A stretch of DNA of 64,000 bases from positions 1 through 64,000 of the forward strand of contig JAWPHD010001279.1 in assembly GCA_037043455.1 (NCBI GenBank), in the 5' to 3' direction. The notes beneath the pieces were generated by a model. It did no database searches, was not told the origin of the DNA, and worked only from the letters and a program-made list of their open reading frames with translations. Within the stretch, counting starts at the first letter, position 1; each line of letters starts with the position of its first letter. Shown piece after piece: positions 40,960-53,038 of the stretch. A program made the translations under genes and the position numbers. Source of the stretch: Cyrtodaria siliqua (lineage: Eukaryota; Mollusca; Bivalvia; Adapedonta; Hiatellidae).

Positions 40960-41085
40960 TCGTGAAAACTAATCGCAACATCTCTTACTGCCTACAAGTG
41001 AAAAATCGCAACTTCTCGAAACCAATTGCAACATCTCGAAACCAATCACAACATCTCGATTTAAATCGCAACGTGCAACATCTTT
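40960..41085. repeat. Short repeats, AATCGCAACATCTCG type
   Basis: Six or so imperfect units of AAATCGCAACATCTCGAAAC in the left part of the foldback element. Confidence 0.7.
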
Positions 41086-42211
41086 CAACTCACCTCATGT
41101 TATTACGGAATAAATCGCATACATATAAGAGCGTGTATAAGAAAAGTCAGAATTGACATGTACGTTCATTAATCACAAAATTAATCCTATTTTAACTACA
41201 ACATTGTTTACGAAGCATACGGTGACATGGTTGTAAAATATACACACTCGTATGCGCTTTATGCCGTGCATAAATAGTTCTATGTTTGTTCAGTACCTCG
41301 ATAGATAAGGTTATATAAAACGTTCACGATAATTGGTGAGTACTTATCAATTATCGTGAACGCTTCTTTGTGAAACTAATGCATGTGCACGATTTCCCTG
41401 TAAATTAAATCAATACACTTCCTCCGTTATATACTCCTTGTTTAGCCCCAATTTCTATGAAAATCGATTGTAATTCTATATACACTTGGGGCTAAAGTTT
41501 TAGCCCCAATTGCATGTATAATTACACTCGATTTCTATAGAAATTGGGGCTAAAACTTTAGCCCCAAGTTCACATTTAAAGACACTTCCCTGCCCCCCAA
41601 AACATTACCATGCCCCATTTTGCTGAAGCAATTTATCCCCCGAAGAAAACCCTCTTCCCGGGAATACTTCCCTTCAGTAGCATTACATATAAATGATGCT
41701 TAACAACTATATTCCTCGCCCTATATATACTCCGGGTTTAGCCCCAATTTCCATGCAAATCGCATGCCATTTTACATACACTTGGGGCTAAAGTTTTAGC
41801 CCCAATTGCATGTAAAATTACACTGGATTTCTATAGAAATTGGGGCTAAAACTTTAGCCCCAAGTTCACATTTAAAGACACTTCCCTACCCCCAAAACAT
41901 TACCATGCCCCATTTTACTGAAGCAATTTATCCCCTAAAGAAAACCCTCTTCCCGGGAATACTTCCCTTCAGTGGCATTATATATAAATGATGGTCAACC
42001 ACTAATTTCCTCTCTCTATATATACTCCTGCTACTGAAGGGAAGTATTCCCGGGAAGAGGGTTTTCTTCGGGGGATAAATTGCTTCAGCAAAATGGGGCA
42101 TGGTAATGTTTTGGGGGTAGCGAAGTGTCTTTAAATATGAACTTGGGGCTAAAGTTTTAGCCCCAATTTCTATAGAAATGCAGTGTAATTTTACATGCAA
42201 TTGGGGCTAAA

Positions 42212-43337
42212 ACTTTAGCCCCAAGTGTATGTAAAATGGCATGCGATTTGCATAGAAATTGGGGCTAAACCAGGAGTATATATAGGGCGAGGAAATTAGT
42301 TGTTAAGCATCATTTATATGTAAAGCCACTGAAGGGAAGTATTCCCGGGAAGAGGGTTTTCTTCGGGGGATGAATTGCTTCAGCAAAATGGGGCATGGTT
42401 ATGTTTTGGGGGTAGGGAAGTGTCTTTAAATGTGAACTTGGGGCTAAAGTTTTAGCCCCAATTTCTATACAAATCCAGTGTAATTTTACATGCAATTGGG
42501 GCTAAAACTTTAGCCCCAAGTGTATGTAAAATGACATGCGATTTGCATAGAAATTGGGGCTAAACCAGGAGTATATAACAGAGGTAGTGTATTAATTTAC
42601 AAGAAAATCGTGCACATGCATTAGTTTCACAAAGAAGTGTTCACGGTAATTGATAAATACTCACCAATTATCGTGAATATTTTATGTAACCTTACCTGTC
42701 GATCCACTGAACGAAGATGGAAGTATTTATGGACTGAATAAAGCGCATATGAGTGTGTATATTTTATATTTAAAACTTTAGCCCCAAGTGTATGTAAAAT
42801 GGCATGCGATTTGCATAGAAATTGGGGCTAAACCAGGAGTATATATAGGGCGAGGAAATTAGTTGTTAAGCATCATTTATATGTAAAGCCACTGAAGGGA
42901 AGTATTCCCGGGAAGAGGGTTTTCTTCGGGGGATGAATTGCTTCAGCAAAATGGGGCATGGTTATGTTTTGGGGGTAGGGAAGTGTCTTTAAATGTGAAC
43001 TTGGGGCTAAAGTTTTAGCCCCAATTTCTATACAAATCCAGTGTAATTTTACATGCAATTGGGGCTAAAACTTTAGCCCCAAGTGTATGTAAAATGACAT
43101 GCGATTTGCATAGAAATTGGGGCTAAACCAGGAGTATATAACAGAGGAAGTGTATTAATTTACAAGAAAATCGTGCACATGCATTAGTTTCACAAAGAAG
43201 TGTTCACGGTAATTGATAAATACTCACCAATTATCGTGAATATTTTATGTAACCTTACCTGTCGATCCACTGAACGAAGATGGAAGTATTTATGGACTGA
43301 ATAAAGCGCATATGAGTGTGTATATTTTACAAATATA
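42212..43337. repeat. Tandem duplication, two copies of 563 bp
   Basis: 42212-42774 and 42775-43337 are nearly identical head-to-tail copies inside the foldback element, each with the palindromic GGGGCTAAA modules, ATTCCCGGGAAGAGGG and CGATCCACTGAACGAAGATG. Confidence 0.8.
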
Positions 43338-43960
43338 TCACCGTATGCCTTTTAAACAGTATTCGCGTGAATATACGATTTATTTGGTGTTTAATTCACA
43401 TACATGGTAATTGTCACTTTTTGTACATGCCAACGTCTATGTATGCGGTTTATTCCGTAATAACAGCAGGTGAGTTGAAAGATTTTGCATACCCTTATCC
43501 ATGGAGGTATTGAGACGAAGATAGAACTAAAGATCTACGGAATAAACCGCATATGAGTGTGTGTATTTTAGAAATATATCACCGTATGCTTTCTAAACAG
43601 TATTAGAGTGAATATACGATTTATTTCGTGTTTAATTCATTCTCACTTTTAGTAAATGTCAACTTCTATGTATGCGGTTCATTCCGTAATAACAGCAGGT
43701 GAGTTCAAAGATGTTGCATACCCTTATCCGTGGAGGTATTGAGACGAAGATAGACCTAACTGTCGACGGAATAAAGCGCATATGAGTGTGTGTATTTTAC
43801 GAAATATGTCACCGCATGCTTTCTAAACAGTATTACAGTGATTATACGATTTATTTCCTCTTCAATTCAGGTACATGGTATTTCTCACTTTTAGTATATG
43901 TCAACTTCCATGTATGCCGTTTATTCCGTAATAACATTTGCAGAGTTGAAAGACTTCCAT
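43310..43960. repeat. Tandem repeats of about 230 bp, three copies
   Basis: Each unit begins near GCGCATATGAGTGTGTATAT and includes ATATATCACCG, TATACGATTTATTT and TTCCGTAATAACAGCAGG. Units start at about 43307, 43547 and 43775 and diverge modestly. Confidence 0.75.
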
Positions 43961-44454
43961 AACAACCAAGTTATCCGAATGATATAGCGATAAAGTTAAA
44001 AGGTATCCGAATGTAACATTATTGCAATGTGATTTATAGGTTAGCCGAATGTCAGAATTTAGAGGTCAAAACTTTAGCCCCAATTGGGGCTAAACCAGGA
44101 TATTGCCCTAGACGGCGTAAAATGATAACTTATTTGTTATTCATCTGCATGTTTAAATATTCGAGTGAACAATTGGAAGGTTGTGTGTGCATAAACATTC
44201 CCTGACGTTTCTAGTCGTCGTTTGCATATTTGGTAATCTGTAGTATCTAATCTAAAAGAAGAACAAAATACCTAGACGGAGATATGAGAATCATGGCTGT
44301 TGTGGTAGTCAGGGTCTGTGTATACCGAATTGTTCTAGGATATTTGTGTATGACTCCATGTTTCAGGAGACTTCCAGACCTATTTTTCTTGAATGTTTAT
44401 CTTTCGAAACATCTTGTGCTCTTTTGTTTCCATATAATTTTGGAAACTTAACCC

Positions 44455-44660
44455 TGCGGTCGCCAAGTGTTAAGCATTCTTGACTAGAGTCTAGAGTCCC
44501 AGAAATCACGTGTTTGATTTCCAGTGGGGTCACATCCCGGATTTTTCAAACAAACTCCCGCAGTATCTTACTTGGGCATGGTACTGTGAATATAGGTCAT
44601 CCTTCGGAGGGATGTAAAGTAGTCTGTCCAGTGTACAGGTAGAACTATACCCTGTGCAAT
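44455..44660 (+). mobile_element. tRNA-derived SINE-like sequence
   Basis: GCGGTCGCCAAGTGTTAAGC and TCTAGAGTCCCAGAAATCAC, then a B-box-like GTTTGATTTCCAGTGG resemble a tRNA-Leu/Ser-like head. It is followed by a tail with CATCCTTCGGAGGGATGTAA. There is no matched acceptor stem, so not a functional tRNA. Confidence 0.5.
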
Positions 44661-44720
44661 ATCTCTCTGAACTTCTGTGTTAAGCAGTGATACAAAACCA
44701 GGGCCCTAAATGAATTATAT

Positions 44721-44882
44721 AGAGATTATTTAACTGCTGGGATCGATAGGGAAATCCTTAACAAGAGGTAGGCGTGTGGTTCTTTTCACGAACGATCGCA
44801 TGCGAGCGAGTGAAAAAACAAAGCATGTCTACCATCAAGTGAAGGATTACCCATAATCGATCGCAGCAGTTAAATAATCTAT
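44721..44882. repeat. Hairpin MITE, about 160 bp
   Basis: TAGAGATTATTTAACTGCTG pairs with CAGCAGTTAAATAATCTATT; AATCCTT pairs with AAGGATT. The loop is rich in CGATCGC-type palindromes. Confidence 0.75.
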
Positions 44883-44899
44883 TTATTACATTTTAAATT

Positions 44900-46320
44900 A
44901 CGTTTTTGCAAACAAATATTCGCTTTATTGAACGTTATCGGCGGATGACGTCGACGTCAGCAACACTTTATTGACGTCACGACTCAACGTCGCAACGTTA
45001 GTTAGTAATGTGTTCTGAGTTAGTAACGTTAGTTATTATTGTGTTCTGAGTTAGTTATTAATATTTAGCGATAATGATTATTCTTCCACTGAGTTTAAAC
45101 ACCTGCGCCTCTTTTCGCCATGTTGAAGTCGTTTAGAGAAAGTGGAGTGCTTCGGTGATGCCGAATAATTAAAAATAGACTGTATACAACATTTTTGTTC
45201 CTGAAGGATTTACTTTCGAGTGTAAACTTAATAACCAGTCACATTTAGCCAATCTCAATTGCTCGCTTTTTGAGAATTGACTGGAAACGGCGATGCATGC
45301 CGTTTGATATTGGCCGTCTTCACGGTAATGGATATCATAAAATATGATACGCTGACAAAAACAGTTATTTTGCGTAATTAATTTGTTAAACGTAATTGGT
45401 ACGCACCAATAAAGTAATTTAATTGTGTATTTAGGGAGTTTTAACTGGGAATTTATGCAAATACGTTGCTTATCTGTAGCTCTGTAATCTGTGACGATTT
45501 ATGTCATAGAACTATAACAAGCCTAGCTGCACTGCCATTGTTGTGTACTGGTTAATGATATTGATTTCTTTAAAGTTTGAATACACAAACTTTGTCACAT
45601 TTCAGTTCTCTTGATACAATGGCAGGGATGATTAGTGCCATGTGTAGTTGCGCATGTCATTGTTGTGTTAAAGTTGAATGACTTTCGGCGGTGTTATGCC
45701 CATTATAGGACATAATATCATGGTTCCCATACCGGGAAAAAGTCGGGAATTTGAAAACAGTAATTCCAGGCCATGAAAACCCCACGAATTTTACCCAAAT
45801 CAGTAAAAAAAACGGGATTTATTCGGGGAAAAAATAGTGTTGTGTAGCCTCTCCAAGTGTGGAATCCCGGTGATTTATAAAAATAAAGGTGTACGTCAAT
45901 TGATATTCCGTACTTTACGTAAGCATGGGGTTTAAAAAATGCAAGCTGCCTGCGGACGAGTAACATTTGGCGTCTGGTCGTCCGACGGGGCGAGTGACTT
46001 TTTGCACTATAAAAATGAAGTTAAACTATCGTTCAAACACGATGTTGCAATATTTGCCAGATTTTAAATCTGGATCATTTCCAACGCGTAATTTTGTTCC
46101 GTATTAACAAGGTGTTTGTTTGTTACCAGGTAACTTACGCGTCATATAGACCGTGATTCAATTCACGCTAAAATCAATCATACACCAATATTTTGAGTAA
46201 TCGCACCTTTTGTATTGTTTCATGTTGATTGAACAATCAACCATAAAATGAATCCAATTCAGAAACACACTTGCCATTGTTTCAGTTTACGCTACCGTGT
46301 GTACAACTAATTAGTAGGCA
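44900..46320. other. Intergenic, nothing assignable
   Basis: No supported gene. Contains GACGTC-rich stretches near 44948-44985 and a direct duplication (TTAGTAACGTTAGTTA and relatives) near 45000-45055. Confidence 0.5.
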
Positions 46321-46321
46321 C

Positions 46322-46634
46322 TTAAAGGGACACATGGGATATCTTGCAGTATTTGAAATGGGTGTCTCAATTTATATATCCAGTATCATTTTTACTTTTA
46401 CCCTGGTTATATTTAAATAAATCAAATTTTAAGTATTCACTATTTCGTCTTATACTATAAGTTTTAATATATTTCTGGTGCAATAATATAAAAAAATAAT
46501 AATATGCAAAAAAAAAATGGCTTAATACAATTCTTATAATTAACATTAATGATTGAACAAATGTAATTTATGTAGAAAAACTAACGGGATGCCGTTAGTT
46601 TTTAAAAAATCAAGATTGCCATGTGTCCCTTTAA
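46322..46634. mobile_element. TTAA-flanked MITE (AGGGACACATGG family), copy 1
   Basis: TTAA then AGGGACACATGG at the left; CCATGTGTCCCT then TTAA at the right. A second copy lies at about 62292-62612. Confidence 0.8.
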
Positions 46635-46989
46635 CACTTATCAGTGATCGTAAACACCGACGGGCTGAGTATCTCTGAGGAATTCGTAAGCAAACTTGTG
46701 TGTGTATTTCTAAGGATTATAGTCCCTCCACCTACGACAGGCGTCCTACCCGACGATTATAGGCACAATGTCTGGACTTTTATCTGTGTGTTGTTGTGTG
46801 ATGTGATGATATGTCTACTTGAAGCAGCGAACTCAATGGTTTCTTTATAGTGCTGCCACACTGGAATACAACGCCGTAGTAGACATGATACCCCCACCCA
46901 CCCAGTCACATTATTCTGACACTGGTCAATCAGTCGTAGCACTACCCATTATTTGCTCGTCAGGCAAGGGTTACAAGTGACTACTCCAT

Positions 46990-47085
46990 TTTTAAAGTCT
47001 TTGGTATGACGCGGTCAGGGGACTCGAACCCACGACCTCCCGAATGCAAGGCAGACGCTATAACCACTACACCACAATGCTTCGG
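46990..47085 (-). mobile_element. tRNA-derived SINE head
   Basis: On the minus strand: TGGTGTAGTGGTTATAGCGT (A box) and GTGGGTTCGAGTCCCC (B box), with the intervening arm CTTGCATTCGGGAGG. The acceptor stem does not pair, so this is a SINE or tRNA pseudogene rather than a tRNA gene. Confidence 0.65.
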
Positions 47086-47099
47086 TCGTAAGCAAACTT

Positions 47100-48060
47100 T
47101 TTTAAACTTTCTGTTTTTATCAGCCATTTTGGCCGCCAGAGGGCGCCAGAGGGCGCCACATTTGATGTTTTACCCGGCTCGATCACACAGTTAAATCTGT
47201 AGATAATGTTGAGCGCGGGGACACAAACCAGTTGATTGACAGCAAGAGGCGGAACAGTGGGCGGAGTCTTATCGCACCGACAATTTGACAGTGGCTCTCA
47301 ATAAACGCTGCCATAATTAGTTTATCTATCTAAATGGATTGTCACTAATTAGCTAAAACACTCAGCGGGATAGTGGCTTATAAACAGTGAAAGACTTTGT
47401 GAATTAGAATTCGTTTTTTTCCGAGATCTTTTAGACAAAATCGGTCATACATTTGGATTCGTCAGACCGCCGATGTCTGGCAAATTTGGTGTGCATTTCT
47501 TACGGTTTTCATTCGCCAGTTCAGGTTACATTTTGCCTATGGCGATTTGGCAAATGGTTAACGTGGGCCTAGTAAGCCAATACACATTAACCATTGATAT
47601 TCGTGAACAATCGTAAAGATGTGTTAATGCTCTGATCAATGAAATGTGAAGCCCAAATTGTACTTTTGTTTTCGATCGCTGTCGTACAAATTCGATATCT
47701 CACCGGATGACTCATAAAATATGTTGACGATTTTAGCTGAGTATTTACGAATAAAACTCGCAATGTTCCGCCGTATGTGCAAGCGTCTAATTATTTGAAT
47801 CGATAAAGCATGTCGTCTGAGAACAAGTTAAATGTCAACACTAAATTTCCTTCATAGGAGGGAGAACGGCCTGAAAAACAGCGGTTTGAAGTCAATACTT
47901 GTCAAAAACAATAAACTAACATCTTGTGTGATGTCACATATTAGTACTGCGAACAATTTAACGTTTTTGCAACAACGGTGTCGGACAAACACTGGTATAA
48001 ATTGTCCTTGAAAACTGTGGGGAAACCTGGAAAAGACCTTGAGTTTTGTTCTCAAAAAAA
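47100..48060. other. Intergenic, nothing assignable
   Basis: No supported gene. A duplicated GCCAGAGGGC occurs near 47138-47155. Confidence 0.5.
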
Positions 48061-48063
48061 TGT

Positions 48064-48810
48064 GGGAACTACGGAATCCTGTTAGGGCCATCGCGATCTC
48101 GCGTTTTCAATTTCGCGAGATTGTAAGATTGCGAAATAAATTTCGCATTCTCGTCCTATTCTACCTGGAAAAAAACGCGAAGTTTGCAAGCCAAACCTCG
48201 CGATTTTATCACGTTTTCATTTGGACGAGATTGCGAGAATGCGAAATAAATCTCGCATTCTCGCCGTATTCTACAATGAAAAAAAACGCGAGATTTGCAA
48301 TCAAACTTCGTGCAAACCTCGCGATTTTATATCGGCATATTGTACAATGAAAAAAACGCGAGGATTGCAAATCAAACTTCGTGTAAACCTCGCAATTTTA
48401 TTCTTATTAGATTCGAGAATAAGAAATATGTTTTCTTGTTTTTGCCCTCTGGTACATCAGAGAAAAAACCGCGAGGTTTGCTAATCCAAACTTCGCGTAA
48501 TTCTCGCGTTTTTTTCATGGTACAATCGGCCGATGTAAAAGCGCGAGGTTTGCACGAAGCTTGATTTGCAAATCTCGCGTTTTTTCATTGTAGAATACGG
48601 CGAGAATGCGAGATTTATTTCGCATTCTCGTGATCTCGTCCAAATGAAAACGTGATAAAATCGAGAGGTTTGCGCGAAGTTTGGATTGCAAATCTCGCGT
48701 TTTTTTCAATGTAGAAAGGACGAGAATGCGAAATTTATTTCGCAATCTCGCAATCTCGCGAAATTGAAAACGCGAGATCGCGATGGCCCTAACAGGATTC
48801 CGTAGGGAAC
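48064..48810. mobile_element. Foldback MITE, 735 bp, with GGGAAC target duplication
   Basis: The element spans 48070-48804. Its ends, TACGGAATCCTGTTAGGGCC and its reverse complement, extend inverted similarity for well over 100 bp, through TCGCGTTTTCAATTTCGCGA. GGGAAC lies on both sides (48064-48069 and 48805-48810). Internal copies of AACGCGAGATTTGCAAT-like units occur in both orientations. Overlapping short frames are by-products. Confidence 0.85.
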
Positions 48811-48982
48811 CCTGTAATACACTCACTTTGTACAGACTAGTTCTCCTGCTACCCTGACTGGCATTCAACAACTAGTGGCCTATATCATTGCCATGTGCCG
48901 GTTGAATGAATGTTGAAAATGTGTTACGGTCTCCTGCACATTTAGCCAGTAGAGCATCCACAGACTCTTTCACCTCTTGTCT

Positions 48983-49240
48983 GCACCGTATTTTCAATAC
49001 TATAACACTTAGAGATACCAAACTTGGTATGTGGATACATCTTGGGATAGCTGTGTGTCGCATACCAAAATAAGGCCACTATGACTTTGACCTTGACCTG
49101 TGACCTCTGTCGTAGAAAATGCTTGTCCGCACCGTATTTTCAATACTATAACACTATGTCTTACCAAACTTGGTATGTGGATACATCTTGGGATAGCGGT
49201 GTGTCACATACCAAAATAAGGTCACTGTGACCTCTGTCAT
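48983..49240. repeat. Tandem direct repeat, period 146 bp
   Basis: GCACCGTATTTTCAATACTA starts at 48983 and again at 49129, each followed by ACCAAACTTGGTATGTGGAT. A widespread-looking dispersed repeat; no gene. Confidence 0.75.
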
Positions 49241-49414
49241 ACCCCAAACATTGTGAGAAGCATCAGTATGAAGTGGAACTGCGCATATACATGAAGTCAT
49301 GGGGTATGCGTTTGCAAGGGTATTAATAACCTTCAGTGATAGTTTTAGTTTGACATTTTTTTGATCTACATCTTTATTAATTTCGCTTAGTCAATACACT
49401 CTTTTTGTGATGTC

Positions 49415-49495
49415 TGGGCGATCTCTGTAGTGTAAGGAAACACGCTTTTCTTTCGAGAAAAGAGATTCAAGTTCAAGTCTTGGCAGGGACCTGAC
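49415..49495 (+). mobile_element. tRNA-derived SINE head, family shared with 54.9 kb
   Basis: CTCTGTAGTGTAAGGAAACA, then TTTCGAGAAAAGAGATTCAA and TTCAAGTCTTGGCAGG resemble tRNA A and B boxes. Similar sequence recurs at 54896-54985. Confidence 0.6.
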
Positions 49496-49824
49496 ACACT
49501 GAGTTGTACATACAATTATTTTTTTCCACATCAGTAATGTTGTTTTTGTACAGCATGAACTTAAGAATATGTAAACTTTGCTTATAGTTGTATCTTGGGT
49601 GGTACATGGCAATGTGACAAAGCAAATGTGGATGTGACCTTCACCATCCAAGCAAAGGGCAGATAACTTTAATTGTTACATTTACATCACTTTCTCATGA
49701 ACTAGAATTATGCACTAGATGTTTTAAACTTAATTTATAGCTTAATCTTTGGAAGAAAAACATATTCTATTTCGACCTAGTTGTGTCTTAGGTAGTGCAT
49801 TTTTCATCTGAACTTTACCAAACT

Positions 49825-50332
49825 TTAAGGGACACTGTCCGTAACTTTTAGCTTATAAATCACCCATTAATTATGTTCGCAAACATTATACACAAAACAT
49901 TATTCAATATTTACTAATTAAAAGCAAGATTGTTTAACGGAATTCAATCGCGGTACAAAAAAAAGCAAATCCACTTCGTGGGTTTGAACTCGCAGCCCAA
50001 ACTCACAGTAAAAATAAGTGAGCGTGAGCGTAAAGTTGTCAGAACTCGCTCCCGACTGAGCTAAGCGGGCTATACATATTACGCAATACATACTATGGTG
50101 AAAACCTAGTGCGCTATGGAAGTCACGTGAACGCATAAAAGGTAAATATGGTGGGTCCCACTTTATTTACATTTAATAATTAAAACTTTTTGTTTTCAAA
50201 CTCACGAATGTATTCCTACATACTTCTTAGGGTCTATCCTCATGTTTTCATGTATACATTTCAATGAATAAAAGTCAGACAGTTATTTGGTTATGCTCAA
50301 TATCTGCTTACTTACGGACAGTGTCCCTTTAA
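49825..50332. mobile_element. TTAA-flanked MITE, about 500 bp, enclosing a tRNA-like SINE
   Basis: The left end reads TTAA then GGGACACTGTCCGTAA; the right end reads TTACGGACAGTGTCCC, then T and TTAA. The first bases resemble the AGGGACACATGG family, so the two may be related. Confidence 0.8.
49975..50075 (-). mobile_element. tRNA-derived sequence inside the MITE
   Basis: The minus strand reads GCCCGCTTAGCTCAGTCGGG (A box) and, after an unusually long middle part, GCGAGTTCAAACCC (B box). The roughly 50-base insertion between the boxes excludes a normal tRNA, unless it is an intron. Confidence 0.6.
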
Positions 50333-50358
50333 CAGATGTTTTGCCTTTTTTTTTATTA

Positions 50359-50392
50359 TTAGTGTATATATATATATATATATTTATTATAT
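50359..50392. repeat. TA microsatellite
   Basis: TATATATATATATATA run, followed by ATATTTATTATATA. Confidence 0.85.
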
Positions 50393-50399
50393 ACCTGTC

Positions 50400-51364
50400 A
50401 ATAATATATACATAGTACCGTCATCTTCTTACAATGGAATACAACAACCTGTATCACACTACAGGTTATCACTATGCTTCTAAAAATAGAATGAGTATCA
50501 CTATCTTACTAAAAATAGAACAGCAGTTCAAGCAAGTTCTACGCCACTATGCACGAGAACGTCAAGACGACGTTGCGTCATACAACCAAAACAAGTAGGT
50601 CAAACCTATGACACCAACACCTTAAAACTACATACATTTTCCCGATGCACTTTATCGAGAAATAGTATGCTTTATTGAATGTGTATGCAATAGCAATGCA
50701 AATGTTTCTATGTTAATGATGTGTAAGAGGTATATAATAAAAGGATCATTACTAGAGTAACCTGTTCTGGAAGTTTGTATCACCTCTCGTAGGTAAATGC
50801 CAGATCAGGATTACACAAACAAACCACACATGATGCTCTAATTCCAATGCAATGAATTAAAACACATATATTCTACAATTTCATTCTTATTGCCGCTCGT
50901 CGTCATAGTATATATTGTATACTATGACTTTTCTTGTTAAAAGTTACGTCTACTCCTGTAAAATGAAACAATGTCTCCCAAATTATAGCGTTTTTATTGA
51001 GCATTTGAAGAGATATAAACACCTTGAATTATTCTCATTGTTTATGTACCCTGAAAAGTAATCTAATTATATCAAAGCGAGATGGAACACTGTGAATAAT
51101 ATATTTAACAATTAAACCATAACATTTACAACGTTTATTCCACCTTTTAATACTGATGCTTTAAAGGTGTATATTAATGTTACTTTAGTTTGTACAGATT
51201 TCGTTCCATGTCTGGTTCTTCTCAATCTAGTTTCATCGAATGTATTCTTATATGCAATGTTTGCCTAAAATGTGTTTGTATTTATATCATGTATGCATGT
51301 ACACGTATTTATATCATGTATGTATGTATGTACACAAGTGTCTGAATAAAATTATAAAAAAACA
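50400..51364. other. Intergenic, nothing assignable
   Basis: AT-rich, no supported gene. A duplicated AGAATGAGTATCACTATC-like unit occurs near 50470-50515. Confidence 0.5.
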
Positions 51365-51800
51365 ACAAATTATTCTCTAACCAACAAGGCAGAATTAATA
51401 GTCGATATAAGTAAAACACAAAGATGCTCGTGTATATATAAATACAAAAAAAATAATAGCCTAGAAAGCCACAAAGAAGGTACTCAATTACTTGGCAGAA
51501 GCCAGAGCAACAAGAAAATAATAAATAAAAGAGAATAAACCATAACCATTGAGGGCACGACAAGACAAGACTGCAGACAAACATTAATCGTCACCGTCCT
51601 TTTGGGCTTTAGGTAGACATCATCATGGGGTCCACAGCTTGTCCGGTCATTGCACAATTAAAGAGGAAAGCAATTTGTAAATGTGTCCACCATCAAGCAT
51701 GCAGTGTGTTGCAAAATGATAGGGTCGTAACCTCTTTTGATAAACCTTTTAACAAGTTTAAGAAAGATAGTGTAACGTTTTGCCGATATACAACAATATA
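51365..51800 (-). repeat. Penelope-like element fragment, RT C-terminus and 3' region
   Basis: 51370-51600 matches 13083-13350. The part 51600-51790, read on the minus strand, resembles the end of the RT at 23.7 kb (an NCAMTG segment corresponds to FAMTG there), with stops. Confidence 0.6.
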
Positions 51801-53038
51801 TATATAATTTTCCTCGGGGCTTTCCTAGCCGTTGATTAGTACAAATATGTACAAAACAATGATTCTAAAGATGCTTCAAACAATGTTTTCAAAACTCCAA
51901 TCAATTGATTACAATCGTATGAGGCACCTCCGGATTGATCAAGCGTTGTAACACACTCTCTACTATAGGTAACTATCTGTCGTCTACGAACTGGATTTCC
52001 AGCCGCACAGTTCTAGCCGCACATGTCTACAGCACACTTTCTATAGCGGCAACACTTCTATAGCGCAAGCACCCTTTAACAACACCATTATCAAGGAAGC
52101 TGTGCTTCTCAAGATCGCTACAGGTGTGTCACACAGAACCCTATCAAAGAAGCGGGGCTTTCAATGACAAGGCTCTAACTCAAGAATAGCTACAGCTGCA
52201 ACCCGTGAATTAAGCCCTATGCTAACATATACCCTCTCAAGGAAGCGGGGCTTCTCGAGAGAACCCGGACATAATGTTTGATAGTGCTTTAGGACAAAGT
52301 CCCAGCAAAACACAATCCTTTAAAATAAGAGCAGCATTTAATTAACATATGCCGATGTTAATCTTCGGACACTTAGACAAGAAGTGCGCAGAAACGTGTG
52401 TGTGTGTGTGTGTGTGGTTCGAAGTTTTAAAGTCCACCCGCCAACGAACACGACAAGGTAACGCTGAAGCGATGGGCACAATATAGTCTGGACTGTTCTA
52501 GATGAGTGTGTAGGTTGATCTGGTGCTGCTGTGTTGCTGTGTAGTCAGTTCTATTGAAGATATGTTGTAAAATACTTTACATTAGAGGCTTCTTTATTTT
52601 ACTGGGATCTTTACCTTTGTGCTTAGCAATGTACTACTTATTATAAGCACCGATGTTTCATAAGTGTGCAAGTATGATATTGAAATAACCCGCCTCACAA
52701 ACCTGAACATTTACGATTTAGTTCAATAAAATCTTCACCCGTAGACGACATATACTGCAGCGTTTCAGAATACTGAGTACATAAAAAGTATGAACACCTC
52801 ATCTAACTAGTGTATCGATATTATTAAAAATGTCTTTATTAAAGGCATACATTATCCTAAATGGCTGCTTGCCGTTTCACTAAGTTAGAGAACATTGAAA
52901 TAAATAATACATTCTTTCGTTTACACTTGGGAATTGAGTTGATGTAAACATTACCTTATCTTATCTAATAAAGTCTGTATAAAGTCTGTAAAATCCAAAT
53001 TGCTTTTTTTTATTCAAAAATATTTACAACATTTTATT
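51801..53038. other. Intergenic, short direct repeats only
   Basis: Around 52090-52260, GAAGCGGGGCTT-like units repeat. A TG microsatellite lies at about 52399-52418. No supported gene. Confidence 0.5.

Larger units (their letters stand above)
40869..44108. mobile_element. Non-coding 3.24-kb foldback element
   Basis: 43-bp ends (40869-40911 and 44066-44108) are perfect reverse complements, starting GGGCAATATCCTGGTTTAGC. TAGAC lies just outside both ends (40863-40867 with one extra T before the element, and 44109-44113), a candidate 5-bp target duplication. The interior is built from many copies of the palindrome GGGGCTAAAGTTTTAGCCCC, ACCAGGAGTATATA and GAAGTATTCCCGGGAAGAGG in both orientations. 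No credible protein; repeated short frames are by-products. Confidence 0.8.

Noticed and set aside
41806..43058. Four similar 61-90-codon frames starting MHVKLHW or MHVKLHC
   Set aside because: They occur in both orientations because the foldback element repeats itself; repeats, not genes.
40960..44110. CRISPR-like array, because of regularly repeated palindromes
   Set aside because: Repeats vary in orientation and spacing, the DNA is eukaryotic, and there are no cas genes; the perfect ends mark a foldback transposon.
46990..47085. Functional tRNA gene on the minus strand
   Set aside because: A and B boxes are good, but the acceptor and T stems do not pair properly; a SINE head is the better call.
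48039..48871. Overlapping 87-118-codon frames rich in arginine, phenylalanine and asparagine
   Set aside because: Derived from CGCGAGATTTGC-like repeats in the 735-bp foldback MITE.
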